Positions 42,225-51,536 of a stretch of DNA of 64,000 nucleotides are shown piece after piece (the stretch's first letter is position 1; each line of letters starts with the position of its first letter). The notes under the pieces are model-generated. The model made no database searches. It was not told the DNA's origin and saw nothing but the letters and a program-made list of their open reading frames with translations. The position numbers were made by a program, and so were the translations under genes. The stretch spans positions 186,001 to 250,000 of the forward strand of contig NZ_LWUJ01000011.1 of the NCBI RefSeq assembly GCF_001645765.1, written 5' to 3'. Source of the stretch: Candidatus Mycoplasma haematobovis. Its GTDB lineage: Bacteria; Bacillota_I; Bacilli_A; Mycoplasmatales; Mycoplasmoidaceae.

Positions 42225-42845
42225 GTGGTTTTATTACTCCTACTAGGAGTTCCTGGTAGCGGAAAAGGCAGTCTTGCTCAAGCACTAGTAGAGAAATATA
42301 AATTTGTGCATTTTTCAACAGGAAAAATTTTTAGAGCAGCTAAGGAGAAATACAAAGATATTATGAGTTCTGGGAAGTTAGTTACTGATGATGTTGTTAA
42401 TAAGATAGTACTAGAGGAGTTAACAGCTTTATCAAATAAGAATAATTCTCAAGTTCTAATAATGGATGGATATCCAAGAACTATAGGGCAAGCTAACTTT
42501 ATTAAAGATCACTTTCCTATTAATAAAGTGTTCTATTTAATACCTAAATCAGATGAATATGTAACAGAGAGACTTACAAGTAGAGTGTTATGTGAAAAAG
42601 AAGATCATTCTTTTAATTTAATTAATAATCCTCCTAAAGTACCAGGTATTTGTGATTTTGATGGTTCTAAGCTTTACAAAAGAGAAGATGATAATAGAGA
42701 AGTAGTAGAAAAAAGGCTTAATACATACAAAGAGGCTACACAACCTTTAATTGACTACTATAAAGCAGAAGGATTAATGGAAGAACTAGATGCTAGTGAT
42801 GATGTGAGAAATTTAGTAGATTTATTTTCAAAGTATTGTAGTTAG
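42225..42845 (+). CDS. adk: Adenylate kinase
   Basis: 206 aa. P-loop GVPGSGKGSLAQAL at residues 7-20, the NMP-binding FSTGKIFRAA and the DGYPRTIGQ block, and the LID (GICDFDGSKLYKREDDN) with VEKRLNTY are present. Converts ATP + AMP to 2 ADP. GTG 42225 is the start. Its 3' end overlaps the antisense gene at 42842. Confidence 0.95.
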   Translation: MVLLLLLGVPGSGKGSLAQALVEKYKFVHFSTGKIFRAAKEKYKDIMSSGKLVTDDVVNKIVLEELTALSNKNNSQVLIMDGYPRTIGQANFIKDHFPINKVFYLIPKSDEYVTERLTSRVLCEKEDHSFNLINNPPKVPGICDFDGSKLYKREDDNREVVEKRLNTYKEATQPLIDYYKAEGLMEELDASDDVRNLVDLFSKYCS

Positions 42846-43069
42846 GGTACTTGAGGCAATCGCTCCTTCTGTGCCTGCAGAGCTGGTTGAGGAATCGCTT
42901 GAACTTGGTTGTCCGCTACTGGAGGTTGACTCAGCCCTTGGGTTTTGTTTTTTTTTAACTCGTCATTGGCAATAATTCCTCCAATGATTCCACCAACACA
43001 ACTAATTACTCCTATAACACCAAAGAATGTTGCAAATCCTTTAATAACTCTGTAAGCTACTGGAAGCAT
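42842..43069 (-). CDS. Membrane-anchored small protein, paralog A
   Basis: 75 aa. One N-terminal hydrophobic helix (FATFFGVIGVISCVGGIIGGIIAND, about residues 12-36) with a Cys-Gly-Gly motif, then a Pro/Gln-rich low-complexity tail. The first 36 residues resemble those of the next gene. Antisense to the ribosomal operon between adk and map. The Cys is not followed by a standard lipobox and no signal peptidase II site is claimed. Short anchored paralogs with variable tails are a habit of hemoplasmas; function unknown. Confidence 0.6.
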   Translation of the reverse strand: MLPVAYRVIKGFATFFGVIGVISCVGGIIGGIIANDELKKNKTQGLSQPPVADNQVQAIPQPALQAQKERLPQVP

Positions 43070-43079
43070 ACTTAGACTT

Positions 43080-43349
43080 TTAAAGAATTAAAGAAGATAA
43101 AGATGTTTGAGAAGTGCTTGAACTTAAAGCTTGTGATGAGCTGGAACCTGTTGACCCAGAGCTCCCTGAAGCTTCTCCTCCACTATTTACTACTGTTGTC
43201 GACGAACTGGCTTGTGTTACTGCTTGGCCCTTTTTTACACCTTCATTAGCAATTATTCCACCGATAATTCCACCTATACAAGCAAGAACTCCTACCACTC
43301 CAAAGAGAGTGGCAAAACTCTTTATTACTCTATAAGCTACCGGCAACAT
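43080..43349 (-). CDS. Membrane-anchored small protein, paralog B
   Basis: 89 aa from ATG 43349, chosen because MLPVAYRVIK matches the neighbour's start; an ATG 36 bases further upstream, at 43385, is also open. The helix FGVVGVLACIGGIIGGIIAN is nearly identical to that of paralog A, but the tail is Ser/Gly/Thr-rich and unrelated. This conserved anchor with a diverged tail suggests tandem duplication followed by rapid change of an exposed part. Start is 21 bases from map. Confidence 0.6.
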   Translation of the reverse strand: MLPVAYRVIKSFATLFGVVGVLACIGGIIGGIIANEGVKKGQAVTQASSSTTVVNSGGEASGSSGSTGSSSSQALSSSTSQTSLSSLIL

Positions 43350-43369
43350 ATATAAAATATATAGTAGAT

Positions 43370-44164
43370 ATGGATGATTATACAATTTTAAACCCTGATG
43401 AAATTAAAGAAATGCGGGAGGGCGGAAAGATATGGCAACTAATAAGTAAAGAACTTAAAGAATTTACAAAAGCTGGAGTAACAGGAGCAGAAGTTAATAA
43501 TAAAGCAAAAGAATTATTTGATAAACATCGAGTAGAAACAGCATTTTACTTGTACCATAACTTCCCTGGACATATATGTATTTCTGTTAATGATTGCATA
43601 ATACATGGAGTAGGACATGATATTACTTTTAAGTCAGGTGATAAAGTTACTTTAGATATAGGTTTCAAACACAAATCAATCTTTATTGATTCAGCAATGA
43701 CTCTAATAATAGATCCTGATACTAATAGTAAATATGTTGACTTTATTGAACATGGGCATAAAGCTTTATGAGCAGGTATTAAGGCTGTAAGACCTAAGTG
43801 TACACAGGGAGATATAGCTTACGCTATAGAGAAATATGTTATTGATAATACTAAATATGCAATTATTGATGGTTTTGTAGGGCATACCATTGGAAAAGAA
43901 ATACATCTTAAACCTAATATATACAATAAAGGTTTGAAGCCAGGACAAGGCATGATAATAAAACCAGGTACAGTAATATGTGTAGAACCAATGTTATTAG
44001 ATCAAGATACAGGAGAACATAGAAAAGGCGAGAATGGTTTTGATATTTTTTCTAAAAAAGTTGGAAGTATGACATGTCACTGAGAGCATATGGTATTAGT
44101 AATGGATAATGGAATAGAAGTACTTACAGCTTCAGAAGAAGAGATAAAAAAATATCTTGGATAA
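43370..44164 (+). CDS. map: Methionine aminopeptidase, type I
   Basis: 264 aa. The five metal ligands of the family are visible: LDIGF (Asp), FIDSAM (Asp), GHTIG (His), VEPM (Glu) and the C-terminal WEHMVL (Glu). NFPGHICISVNDCIIHG is the substrate pocket block. Removes the N-terminal Met. A TGA at 43769-43771 is Trp. infA overlaps the end by eight bases. Confidence 0.95.
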
Positions 44165-44396
44165 AGAGAATAAGATAAAGTTAGGAGGGATAGTAAGGAA
44201 GATCCAAGGCGGTGGTGTAGTTATTGTGGAATTGGAGAATAATACTACAATAACTTGTCATGTATCTGGAAAAATGAAGAAATATAATGTACATGTGATA
44301 TTGGGTGATAAAGTAGATGTTGAAATCAGCCCTTTTGATTTAACCAAAGGTAGAATAGTAAAAAGACATCTAGAACCAAGACCAGTTGAATCCTAA
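44157..44396 (+). CDS. infA: Translation initiation factor IF-1
   Basis: 79 aa with a TTG start inside map. [54 protein letters not shown] is the S1/OB fold of IF-1. It sits in the usual map-infA-rpmJ-rpsM order. Confidence 0.93.
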   Translation: MDKENKIKLGGIVRKIQGGGVVIVELENNTTITCHVSGKMKKYNVHVILGDKVDVEISPFDLTKGRIVKRHLEPRPVES

Positions 44397-44398
44397 TT

Positions 44399-44512
44399 AT
44401 GAAAGTAAGAGCCTCAGTTAAGTGTATTTGTAAATATTGTAAAATCATTAAGCGTAAAAGTAGGGTTTGTGTTATTTGCAAAGTAGCTAAACATAAGCAA
44501 AGACAAAAATAG
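44399..44512 (+). CDS. rpmJ: 50S ribosomal protein L36
   Basis: 37 aa. [20 protein letters not shown] then [13 protein letters not shown] is the zinc-binding L36. Start two bases after infA, stop followed at once by the rpsM ATG. Confidence 0.96.
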   Translation: MKVRASVKCICKYCKIIKRKSRVCVICKVAKHKQRQK

Positions 44513-44980
44513 ATGCCACGTATATTGGGAGTAGATATACCGAACAATAAACCACTTTATTCTGCGCTTACAGCTATATATGGAGTAGGACTTACTACTT
44601 CTAGAAAGATAGTACAAAAAGCTTTCTTTAATGAAATAAAGCCACTAAACAAGTTAACTAGAGAGGAAAAAGAAGAATTAGATAAGAAATTAAGGATTAA
44701 AGTAAATGAGCTTACTAAAGACCACTTAGCTACTATTTCTCAAATAATTATTAATTTACAAAATAATACTGAAAAATATATTTACCATGAATTTTTATTT
44801 GAGGGCGATTTAAGAAAAAAAGTAAGTGATAATATAAAAAACTTAGTCGAAATTAATTGTTATATTGGTATTAGACATAGAAGAGGTTTACCTGTTCATG
44901 GTCAAAGAACTAGAACTAATGCTAGAACCAGAAAAGGACCTAGAAAAACAGTAGCTAATAAGAAAATCGAAAGTAAATAG
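44513..44980 (+). CDS. rpsM: 30S ribosomal protein S13 with internal insertion
   Basis: 155 aa, against about 118-124 usual. The N-terminal ILGVDIPNNKPLYSALT, IYGVGLTTSRKIV and the C-terminal GIRHRRGLPVHGQRTRTNAR, then GPRKTVANKK are canonical. The extra length lies between residues about 50 and 97, a charged helix-rich insert before FEGDLRKKV. S13 is in the head of 30S and contacts the 50S subunit. Confidence 0.94.
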   Translation: MPRILGVDIPNNKPLYSALTAIYGVGLTTSRKIVQKAFFNEIKPLNKLTREEKEELDKKLRIKVNELTKDHLATISQIIINLQNNTEKYIYHEFLFEGDLRKKVSDNIKNLVEINCYIGIRHRRGLPVHGQRTRTNARTRKGPRKTVANKKIESK

Positions 44981-45354
44981 TGGCAGCACCTAAGAAAAAG
45001 AAAAAAGTTGTTTTAAGCTCTGGAATAGCGCACATTAGCTCTACTCTTAATAATACTTTAATCACTATTACTGATGAAAGTGGTAATTGTGTTCTACAAG
45101 AATCAGCAGGAACACTAAATTACAAGGGCACTAAGAAAGCCACTCCTTATGTAGCTAATTTAGTAGCATCTAAGATCGGAAAGAATGCCCAGAATTTAGG
45201 GTTGCAGAATTTAATAATAAAAGTAAAAGGAATTGGGAGAGGAAAAGAGATAGCTATAAGAACACTATCTACTTTTGGTTTTAATGTTACAGAAATTATT
45301 GATGTAACACCTCTACCTCATAATGGATGCAGACCTCCAAAAAAACCTAGATAA
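44980..45354 (+). CDS. rpsK: 30S ribosomal protein S11
   Basis: 124 aa with a GTG start that overlaps the rpsM stop. IAHISSTLNNTLITITDESGN, GKNAQNLGLQNLIIKVKGIGRG and the HNGCRPPKKPR end are S11. The last codons form the left arm of a possible hairpin before rpoA. Confidence 0.95.
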   Translation: MAAPKKKKKVVLSSGIAHISSTLNNTLITITDESGNCVLQESAGTLNYKGTKKATPYVANLVASKIGKNAQNLGLQNLIIKVKGIGRGKEIAIRTLSTFGFNVTEIIDVTPLPHNGCRPPKKPR

Positions 45355-45384
45355 AAATTGTTATAATGATTAGAAGGTTTTTTT
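45339..45384 (+). other. Inverted repeat with TATAAT in its loop, before rpoA
   Basis: AAAAAAACCT at 45339-45348 pairs perfectly with AGGTTTTTTT at 45375-45384, with a 26-base loop holding TATAAT at 45362-45367. The right arm's T-run resembles a weak terminator, while the loop hexamer is a candidate -10 for rpoA at 45393. Either use, or chance in an AT-rich sequence, is possible. Confidence 0.35.
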
Positions 45385-45392
45385 AGACGACA

Positions 45393-46376
45393 GTGGATAA
45401 ATTTCCTAAATTTAATATAGATTTTAAACTTATTGAGTCCAGTCAGTATCTAGCCTCAGTAGTTATTTCTCCTTTAAAGCAAGGTTTTGGAACTACTTTA
45501 GGCAATGCATTAAGGAGAGTGTTGCTTGGATCTATTCCAGGAGCCGCTGTTTTTGCTATCAAAATAAACTCTATTTCTCATGAGTTTGCAGCAATTGATG
45601 GCATTATGGAAGATGTAACTGCTATAGTACTTAATATTAAGAAATTAGTTATTTCAATAGATGAAAAAGTATTTGATCCTGAAAGCTTAGAGGATAAATC
45701 AATTAGTGAGTGACCTACATTAAAAATTAATACTTCTAAAGTTGGACCTGTTTATGGTAAAGATATTGTATGTCCTCCAGGCGTGAAGATTGTTAATGGA
45801 GATTTAAAAATATGTGAGCTTACTAAGGAAGTTCCTTTAGAGATGGAATTATATGCTACTTTAGATAGAGGTTACAGAAGCTTTTTAGAAAATAGAGAAA
45901 GATTAAATACTTTGAAAATTATTGCAATTGACTCTTTATTTTCCCCAATTGTTAAAGTAGAGTGGAAAGTTACTGAAGAGAAGACTACTAAACAAGGTAC
46001 TACTGATAAATTAAATTTAACTGTAGCTACAAATGGCTCTATTAAAGCGGCCGATGCTCTTTCATTGGCTGCTCGTACTTTAATTTCTATTCTTGAACCT
46101 ATAGCCGAATTTAATCCTGAGATAGCTAAGAAGAATTTAATGGCAGGTAGCGAAAATGTTGTTACTAGAAAAACAGCAATGGCAACCCCTATTGATGATT
46201 TAGAGTTAACTATGAGGTCCTTTAATTGTTTAAAACAAAGTGGTATTAATACTATTACTGAACTAACTGAGATTACCAAGGAAGAAGCTGAGAAAATTAA
46301 AAATTTAGGTAAGAAGTCTTTAGATGAGATTATTCAGAAGTTATCTGAGAGGGGTCTTAAATTTAGAGGGGAGTAG
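45393..46376 (+). CDS. rpoA: RNA polymerase subunit alpha
   Basis: 327 aa with a GTG start. The N-terminal dimerisation domain has [27 protein letters not shown], the C-terminal domain has [22 protein letters not shown] and [13 protein letters not shown]. Normal length, both domains complete. rplQ overlaps by one base. Confidence 0.96.
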
Positions 46377-46720
46377 TGTCATTCGTTAATAGGAAGGGCA
46401 GAACTCTAGCTCATAAGAAAATGGTGACTAGACAGCAGATCTCTGATGTTTTGTCTTATGGCTATATAACTACTACTAAGAGCTATGGAAAGAATACTCA
46501 AAGATTTCTAGAGAGACTTATTACTCTTTCAAAGGAAGATACTTTAGAACACAAAAGAGAAGCAGCTTCAATTCTTTTACCTACTACTAAATATAAAAAA
46601 GATGAGTTGCTTAAGAAGTTATTTACTGAAATAGCTACTACTTACAAAAATAGAAACGGTGGTTATTCTAGATTACTTAAACTTAGAGAAGAGAATAGAG
46701 TTATTCTTAGTTTAGTATAG
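46376..46720 (+). CDS. rplQ: 50S ribosomal protein L17
   Basis: 114 aa with GTG start. HKKMVTRQQISDVLSYGYITTT, RFLERLITLSKED and GGYSRLLKLREENRV are seen; the usual GRxxAHR start is FVNRKGRTLAHKK. Last gene of the ribosomal region; its end overlaps the DJ-1 gene by 14 bases. Confidence 0.92.
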   Translation: MSFVNRKGRTLAHKKMVTRQQISDVLSYGYITTTKSYGKNTQRFLERLITLSKEDTLEHKREAASILLPTTKYKKDELLKKLFTEIATTYKNRNGGYSRLLKLREENRVILSLV

Positions 46721-47339
46721 GATAATTATGCACTCCTTTGTAATCGATAAATAGCTTCTTAGCTATTTCTTGAGCCAATTCTGCACCAGCTAAACATTCA
46801 ACAGTAGCTAAAGCAACATCTATAGCACAACCAGCATTCTGAGCAGTAATTACTTGTTTATCTACAACTACTTTTTTATTAATTCAATTCTCTCTGAAAT
46901 CTCCAATAATATTAGGATCATTGTAGCAAGTAAAACTTAAATCTTTATTTCTTGCTTCTTCTAGAATGCATAATAAAGGAATAGGTGCTGCACAAATAGC
47001 TACTAACCACTTACTTGGATCATCAAAGAATTTCTTAACAGAGTTATGCAATTTAGGATCGGGATCATCCCTTTCAATGCTTGAAGGATTTAAATAGCTT
47101 TTGTATCCTGGGCCCCCAGGCAAGAAAATAGCATCATACTGAATCATATTTACAGTCTTTAAATTAAGACCAGAAGTTACTTTAAGCATTGAATAACTTA
47201 AATTAAAGCTTGATTTAACATCGTAAACCATTACATCTACAATAAACTTAGCACGTTTTCAGATATCTATAGGAACTATTAGTTCCATATCTTCAACGTT
47301 ATTAGGAGCTATTACAGCAATTCTTATTTGTTTTTGCAT
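46707..47339 (-). CDS. DJ-1/PfpI family protein
   Basis: 210 aa. IRIAVIAPNNVEDMELIVPIDIW begins the fold, YDAIFLPGGPGYKSY gives the family Gly-rich block, and VAICAAPIPLL holds the nucleophile-elbow Cys. VITAQNAGCAIDVAL follows. Members are glyoxalase III, deglycase, chaperone or stress proteins; the exact role is open. Two TGA Trp codons. The length and motif order are those of a complete gene. Confidence 0.85.
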
Positions 47340-47347
47340 AAATAAAA

Positions 47348-47638
47348 TGGTGGAAGTGAGGGGATTCGAACCCCCATCCAATTAACCAGTAACAAAGACG
47401 TTTACAACTTAGTTAGTTTCTAAGAACTAACAATAACCTCTACAACTTAAACCCCTTCGACACCCCCTCAGCTACTAGTTAAACTAAAGAGTTAAAGCTA
47501 ATTGCTGAGAGTTGCTCATTAGTAGATTCACTAATGAAGCACGCTCTTTTTTCTTTGCGTTTATTTTTAGCTATAAAGGGCTTACCCTATTGTAGTCAGT
47601 GTCCTTTTAATTAACTGTCGAAGCCAATAAACACTCCC
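47348..47638 (-). ncRNA. ssrA: Transfer-messenger RNA
   Basis: The ends on the minus strand pair as GGGAGTG with CACTTCC (one G-T pair) followed by A and encoded CCA. TGGCTTCGACAG near the 5' end and the T arm GGGGGTTCGAATCCCC near the 3' end are diagnostic. The middle holds the tag frame; one reading starts at or after GCTAAAAATAAACGC, about 30 codons, ending in TAA with STNEQLSAISFN near the end. Works with SmpB (3764). Tag frame is tentative; the RNA call is firm. Confidence 0.95.
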
Positions 47639-47646
47639 GCTACTGC

Positions 47647-47668
47647 ATACTTATTTTTCAATAAGTAT
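47647..47668. promoter_or_regulatory. Perfect 9-bp palindrome upstream of ssrA
   Basis: ATACTTATT and AATAAGTAT flank a 4-base loop. On the minus strand TTCAAA (47675-47670) and AAGTAT (47652-47647) are spaced 17 bases, a plausible ssrA promoter, so the palindrome lies in its spacer and -10. It could be an operator or chance. Confidence 0.45.
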
Positions 47669-47764
47669 CTTTGAAAATTTTAAAAAATTTTTTCGTATAT
47701 TAATTATTTTTCTTAATATTTTTTATTATTAGTAGGAATTAATTAAAAATCAAAAGAAAATTTA

Positions 47765-48238
47765 ATGATTAAGCATCGTCTAACTTCTGAATCTTTAGCT
47801 ACTCTTAAAGAAGAATACAATAATTTAGTTAACGTTGAAAGAATTGATGTTATTAATGAAATTAAAGTAGCTAGAGATAATGGTGATCTTTCTGAGAATG
47901 CTGACTATGAAGCTGCTTTAAATAAACAAAAAGTAATTGAAACTAGAATTCTTGAAATTAAAGCTATTCTTGATAATCATGTACTAATTTCTGATACTGA
48001 AGTGGGTTCAGTAGGAGATATTGTAAAGATTGGTTCTAAAGTAAAGATATTAGAGATTGAGGATAATATAGAGAGTGAATATGAGATATTAGGGTCTGTA
48101 GATAATAATCCTAGTATGGGTCGTATCTCTAATGAATGTCCTTTAGCTAAATCTATGTTGGGTAAAAAGGTAGGGGATGTAGTAGAAGTACAAAATATTC
48201 ACTCACCATATAAAGTAAAAATACTTAATATTTCATAA
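47765..48238 (+). CDS. greA: Transcription elongation factor GreA
   Basis: 157 aa. The N-terminal coiled coil includes ARDNGDLSENADYEAAL with the acidic tip residues, and the C-terminal domain holds SNECPLAKSMLGKKVGDVVEV. It stimulates cleavage of backtracked RNA by RNA polymerase. ATG comes after an AT-rich stretch of about 65 bases. Confidence 0.96.
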   Translation: MIKHRLTSESLATLKEEYNNLVNVERIDVINEIKVARDNGDLSENADYEAALNKQKVIETRILEIKAILDNHVLISDTEVGSVGDIVKIGSKVKILEIEDNIESEYEILGSVDNNPSMGRISNECPLAKSMLGKKVGDVVEVQNIHSPYKVKILNIS

Positions 48239-48240
48239 AT

Positions 48241-49050
48241 TTGGAAAATAATAAAAGACCTTTAGTAACTAAGGAGACACTTGAAAATTGCGACTGCCAT
48301 ATAGGTCTTCGTTTTAGATATTGAAATCCTAAAATGAAGGATTTCATTCTTAATAAAGAAAGCGGAAGATATTTATTTGATACTGACAAGATATCTTGAT
48401 TTTTAGGTAATGCTTATGACTATATTCTGGACTTAGTTAAAGCTGGCGCAGATATTATGTTTGTGGGAGTAAAGAATAAGAATACTTCTCCTATTATTAT
48501 GGAAGCAGCTTCAAGAGTTAAAGCTCTTTATTTAACTCAAAGATGACTAGGAGGTTTATTAACTAATTTCAAAAATATTAGTTCAAATATCAAAAAACTT
48601 AATGAACTTACAGATTTATTAGAGAACCCTGATTTACAAGAGGGTTATACAAAAAGAGAGATACTTCATTTTTCTAAACAAAAAGAAAAATTAGAGAAGT
48701 TTTACGGAGGTATTAGGAATTTACAAAGATTGCCAAATTTATTGGTAGTATTTAATCCTGTTGAAGATGTTATTGCTGTTCAAGAAGCAAGAAAAATGAA
48801 TATTCCAATAATTGCTATTTCAAATACTAATACAGATCCAGATAATGTAGATTTCGTAATACCAGGTAATAATAGCTCTACTAAATCAGTTTATTTGATA
48901 GCTAATTTATTATGTGATGCTATTGCTCAAGTGCAAGGTCAAGCGCAATTAGTGGCTTACAAAGATATGTCAGAAATTACAATTCCTGAAGAATATCAAC
49001 AACATTACAAATTTAGAAGTGGTGAAAGAGGAACTGTATCTTTTATTTAG
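48241..49050 (+). CDS. rpsB: 30S ribosomal protein S2
   Basis: 269 aa with a TTG start at 48241, two bases after greA; no upstream ATG fits. CHIGLRFRYWNPKM at residues 20-33, the RWLGGLLTNFKNI block and LLVVFNPVEDVIAVQEARKMNIPIIAI with DPDNVDFVIPGN identify S2. Two or more TGA Trp codons, conserved as Trp in the family. Confidence 0.95.
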
Positions 49051-49363
49051 GAGACATATAGAGCTTAGATTTTTTTATTACTTAGAGTACTTATTAAATT
49101 TCTTAAGCAAATTCAATATTAAAGTTAAACCCTCTATTAAGTCATTATTATTCAGAGGTAAGCTAATACCTTTAGTAGTGGGCTATAGCTCTAAATTTAA
49201 TAAATATATAGCTTTTCAAAATAGAATGATATTTTTGAGTGAAGAGAATTGAAAAGAAGAATTAGATAGTTTAGATAAGTCTAAAGACTACTTATTAATA
49301 GGTAATAAGAAGTATATGGAATATTTAAAAGGTCAGAACTTTAAGATAACATGCGATGGATAA
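49019..49363 (+). CDS. Hypothetical protein between rpsB and nusB
   Basis: 114 aa with GTG start inside rpsB (a second GTG is at 49022). Basic and aromatic-rich N-terminal half, with the hydrophobic stretch FYYLEYLLNFL, then a more polar second half. The TGA at 49250-49252 is read as Trp and the frame runs on. It overlaps nusB by eight bases, a packing typical of a real gene. No family recognised. Confidence 0.55.
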
Positions 49364-49745
49364 ATCACGTTGGCAGAGAAGAGTTGCATTAGTAGAGGCT
49401 ATATACTCGGAATTTCTTTGTCCCCAATTAAAACACCCTATAGGACTAGAAGAGTGGACCGATTTTGAAAAGAAAGTATTTCAAAATTATCTAGAAAATA
49501 AGAATAAGTATATTAAACTTTTAAATACATATCTTAAAGAAGGCTGAGAGATAGATAGGCTTAATACTATTGCATCCTCTATACTTCTTGAAGCTATTTC
49601 AGAATTTAATTCTTTAAATACTCCTCCCAATATTCTTATTGAACAATCCGTTAAAACAGCTAAGAACTACTGTGGCGAGAACGAATATAAACTAATAAAT
49701 GGAGTGCTTGAGAATTGTTTAAAGAATGGAGCAGTTAATAATTAA
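49356..49745 (+). CDS. nusB: Transcription antitermination protein NusB
   Basis: 129 aa. The all-helical NusB layout is visible: RWQRRVALVEAIYSEF at the N-terminus, ILLEAISEFN, then LIEQSVKTAKNYCGENEYKLINGVLENCL. NusB with S10 binds boxA in rRNA leaders. The start ATG lies within the preceding gene. Similarity is strongest in the C-terminal half. Confidence 0.82.
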
Positions 49746-50229
49746 ATGAAAGCATTGATATTGATATCTTGCTTTACTTTTTAATATAGCTATACCAGCG
49801 CTAATAGCAGTAGATAGGAAAGTTAATAACGGTTCAGGAGGTTCAGGGAGTATGCTGATGCTTTGCATTGCTCCTAGTTTAGTCTTTCCTTTATTGCTTG
49901 TATATATGTATTACACTATGAGAGAATTTAAGGCATGTAGAGAGATTATTAAAGACGATAGATTTGGTTTTTTTTGAAAAGGTGTATTAGCTTCCTTTAT
50001 TTCATTTAATTTATTCATAATTTCTTTAGTAGTTTCTTGAAAAGCCCAAACAGCAGCAGCAGCAACAGTTGGTTATACTGCGCTGGCCTTTACTTGTATA
50101 TTAGGAGTAGCTTCTGGCGCTTGCTTGAGCTGATATGAATTTTGTGTTAATTGGGATATTTTTTATAATAAAAATAAGGAGACTATTATTGCCAGTTATT
50201 TATCAAATAAAAAAGCAAGAAATATTTAA
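49741..50229 (+). CDS. Membrane protein with four helices, unknown
   Basis: About 162 aa. No ATG exists at the front of the frame; ATT 49741 is a permitted mycoplasma start, while ATG 49852 would lose the first helix. Hydrophobic helices fall near residues 8-27, 40-60, 82-104 and 110-140, with an Ala run (A4) encoded by gca repeats in the last loop. Several TGA Trp. It sits between nusB and nusA. No family recognised, and the start is uncertain. Confidence 0.5.
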
Positions 50230-50240
50230 TTTATTTTTGA

Positions 50241-51536
50241 ATGAAAATTAGGAGACAGGGAGAGAAGACATTACTTAATTTAATTTCGCAAGTAGCTGAA
50301 AAATATGCTTTATCTCCAGAAAAAGTAGCAGAGTTATTATCTCAAACTTTTCATACGGCTTTTCTTAAAGAATATCCAGATAATGTTGTTGACGTAAATA
50401 TAGATTTAAAGAATGAGAAAATAGAGATATGAAGACATCTTCAAGTAGTTACAGATGAATACTTTTCAAAAGAGGGCTTTGAAGACTATGAAACATTAAT
50501 TCCTATTTCTAAAGTATCTAAATTACCCAGAACTTCTAAGAATCCTCCTAAACCTCAAGTAGGGGATACGGTTTATCAAGAAGTAGAGATTGAAGATTTT
50601 GATTCAAAAATTACTAATAATATACAACTATTCTTTAAGAAACTTACTCAAACCGAAGTAAGTAAGAATATTTGTCAAAAATGATCTCCTTTTCAAGGTA
50701 AAGTAATTGAAGGTACTGTTGAAGAGATAATTGAGAATAAAGATGATAGGAAAGTTAAGAAAATAATTGTTTCTTTGATTGCTCCTGACGGAACCGTAGC
50801 AAAAGGACTTATTTTTAGAAGTGATATTGTTTGAATAGATGGTCCTAATGGAACAAGAATTTATGAAAATTTAGCATTAGGACAAACATACTTGTTCTAT
50901 GTTAAAGAAATATCTGAAATGAATATGCACTTTCCTATAACACTTTCAAGAATTGATGCCGAAATTGTTAAATTTGTTATGGCTAAACATATTTCAGAAA
51001 TGGCTGAGGGTAAGGTGGAAATTAGAGGTATTGCAAGAATAGCAGGCTTGAAAACTAAAGTATTAGTGCACTCTAATGATCCTAATATTGATCCAGTAGG
51101 TTGTTGTATTGGCCCTAAAGGCAAGAGACTTAAAGTTATTTCAAGTGAATTATTAAATGAAAAAATAGATGTCATTCTTTGGAATGATGATCCAGTTCAG
51201 AATGTTATTAATGCTTTTGTTACAGGAAAGATTATTGGTTACAAAGTTGAAGATGAAAACGAAATTACTTTAGTTGCAACATTAGATAATTTACTTTCTT
51301 GCATTGGTAAGAGAGGTTCAAATACTAAACTTGTATATATGTTAACTAATTGAAAAATTAATTTGAAAACAATACAAGAAGCTAAAGATGAGAATTTAGA
51401 CTATATTGCTATTGATGATGATAAGTTCTCTAATAGTAATAAGATCTCAGAGAGAATTTTCAAAATGCACTATAAAAAAAATGAAAATGCTATGAGAGAG
51501 CTCAAAGACAGAAGTATAGACAATGACCAATCATAA
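50241..51536 (+). CDS. nusA: Transcription elongation/termination factor NusA
   Basis: 431 aa. An N-terminal RNA polymerase-binding domain (LISQVAEKYALSPEKVAELL), S1 domain, then KH domains with GIARIAGLKTKVLVHS, DPVGCCIGPKGKRLK and CIGKRGSNTKLVYMLTNW. Several TGA codons are Trp. It leads the nusA-infB-rbfA cluster and overlaps infB by 14 bases; rimP, ylxR and ylxQ, usual in the cluster, are missing. Confidence 0.94.

Noticed and set aside
43114-43335. Plus-strand frame opposite the antisense anchored gene
   Set aside because: It is the complement of a Gly/Ser and hydrophobic-rich coding sequence; the minus strand has the paralog match.
45872-46279. Long minus-strand frame inside rpoA
   Set aside because: Shadow of rpoA, which has complete family motifs on plus.
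49746-49784. Short ATG frame after nusB
   Set aside because: Only 12 codons before TAA; the overlapping frame with four hydrophobic helices is the better reading.
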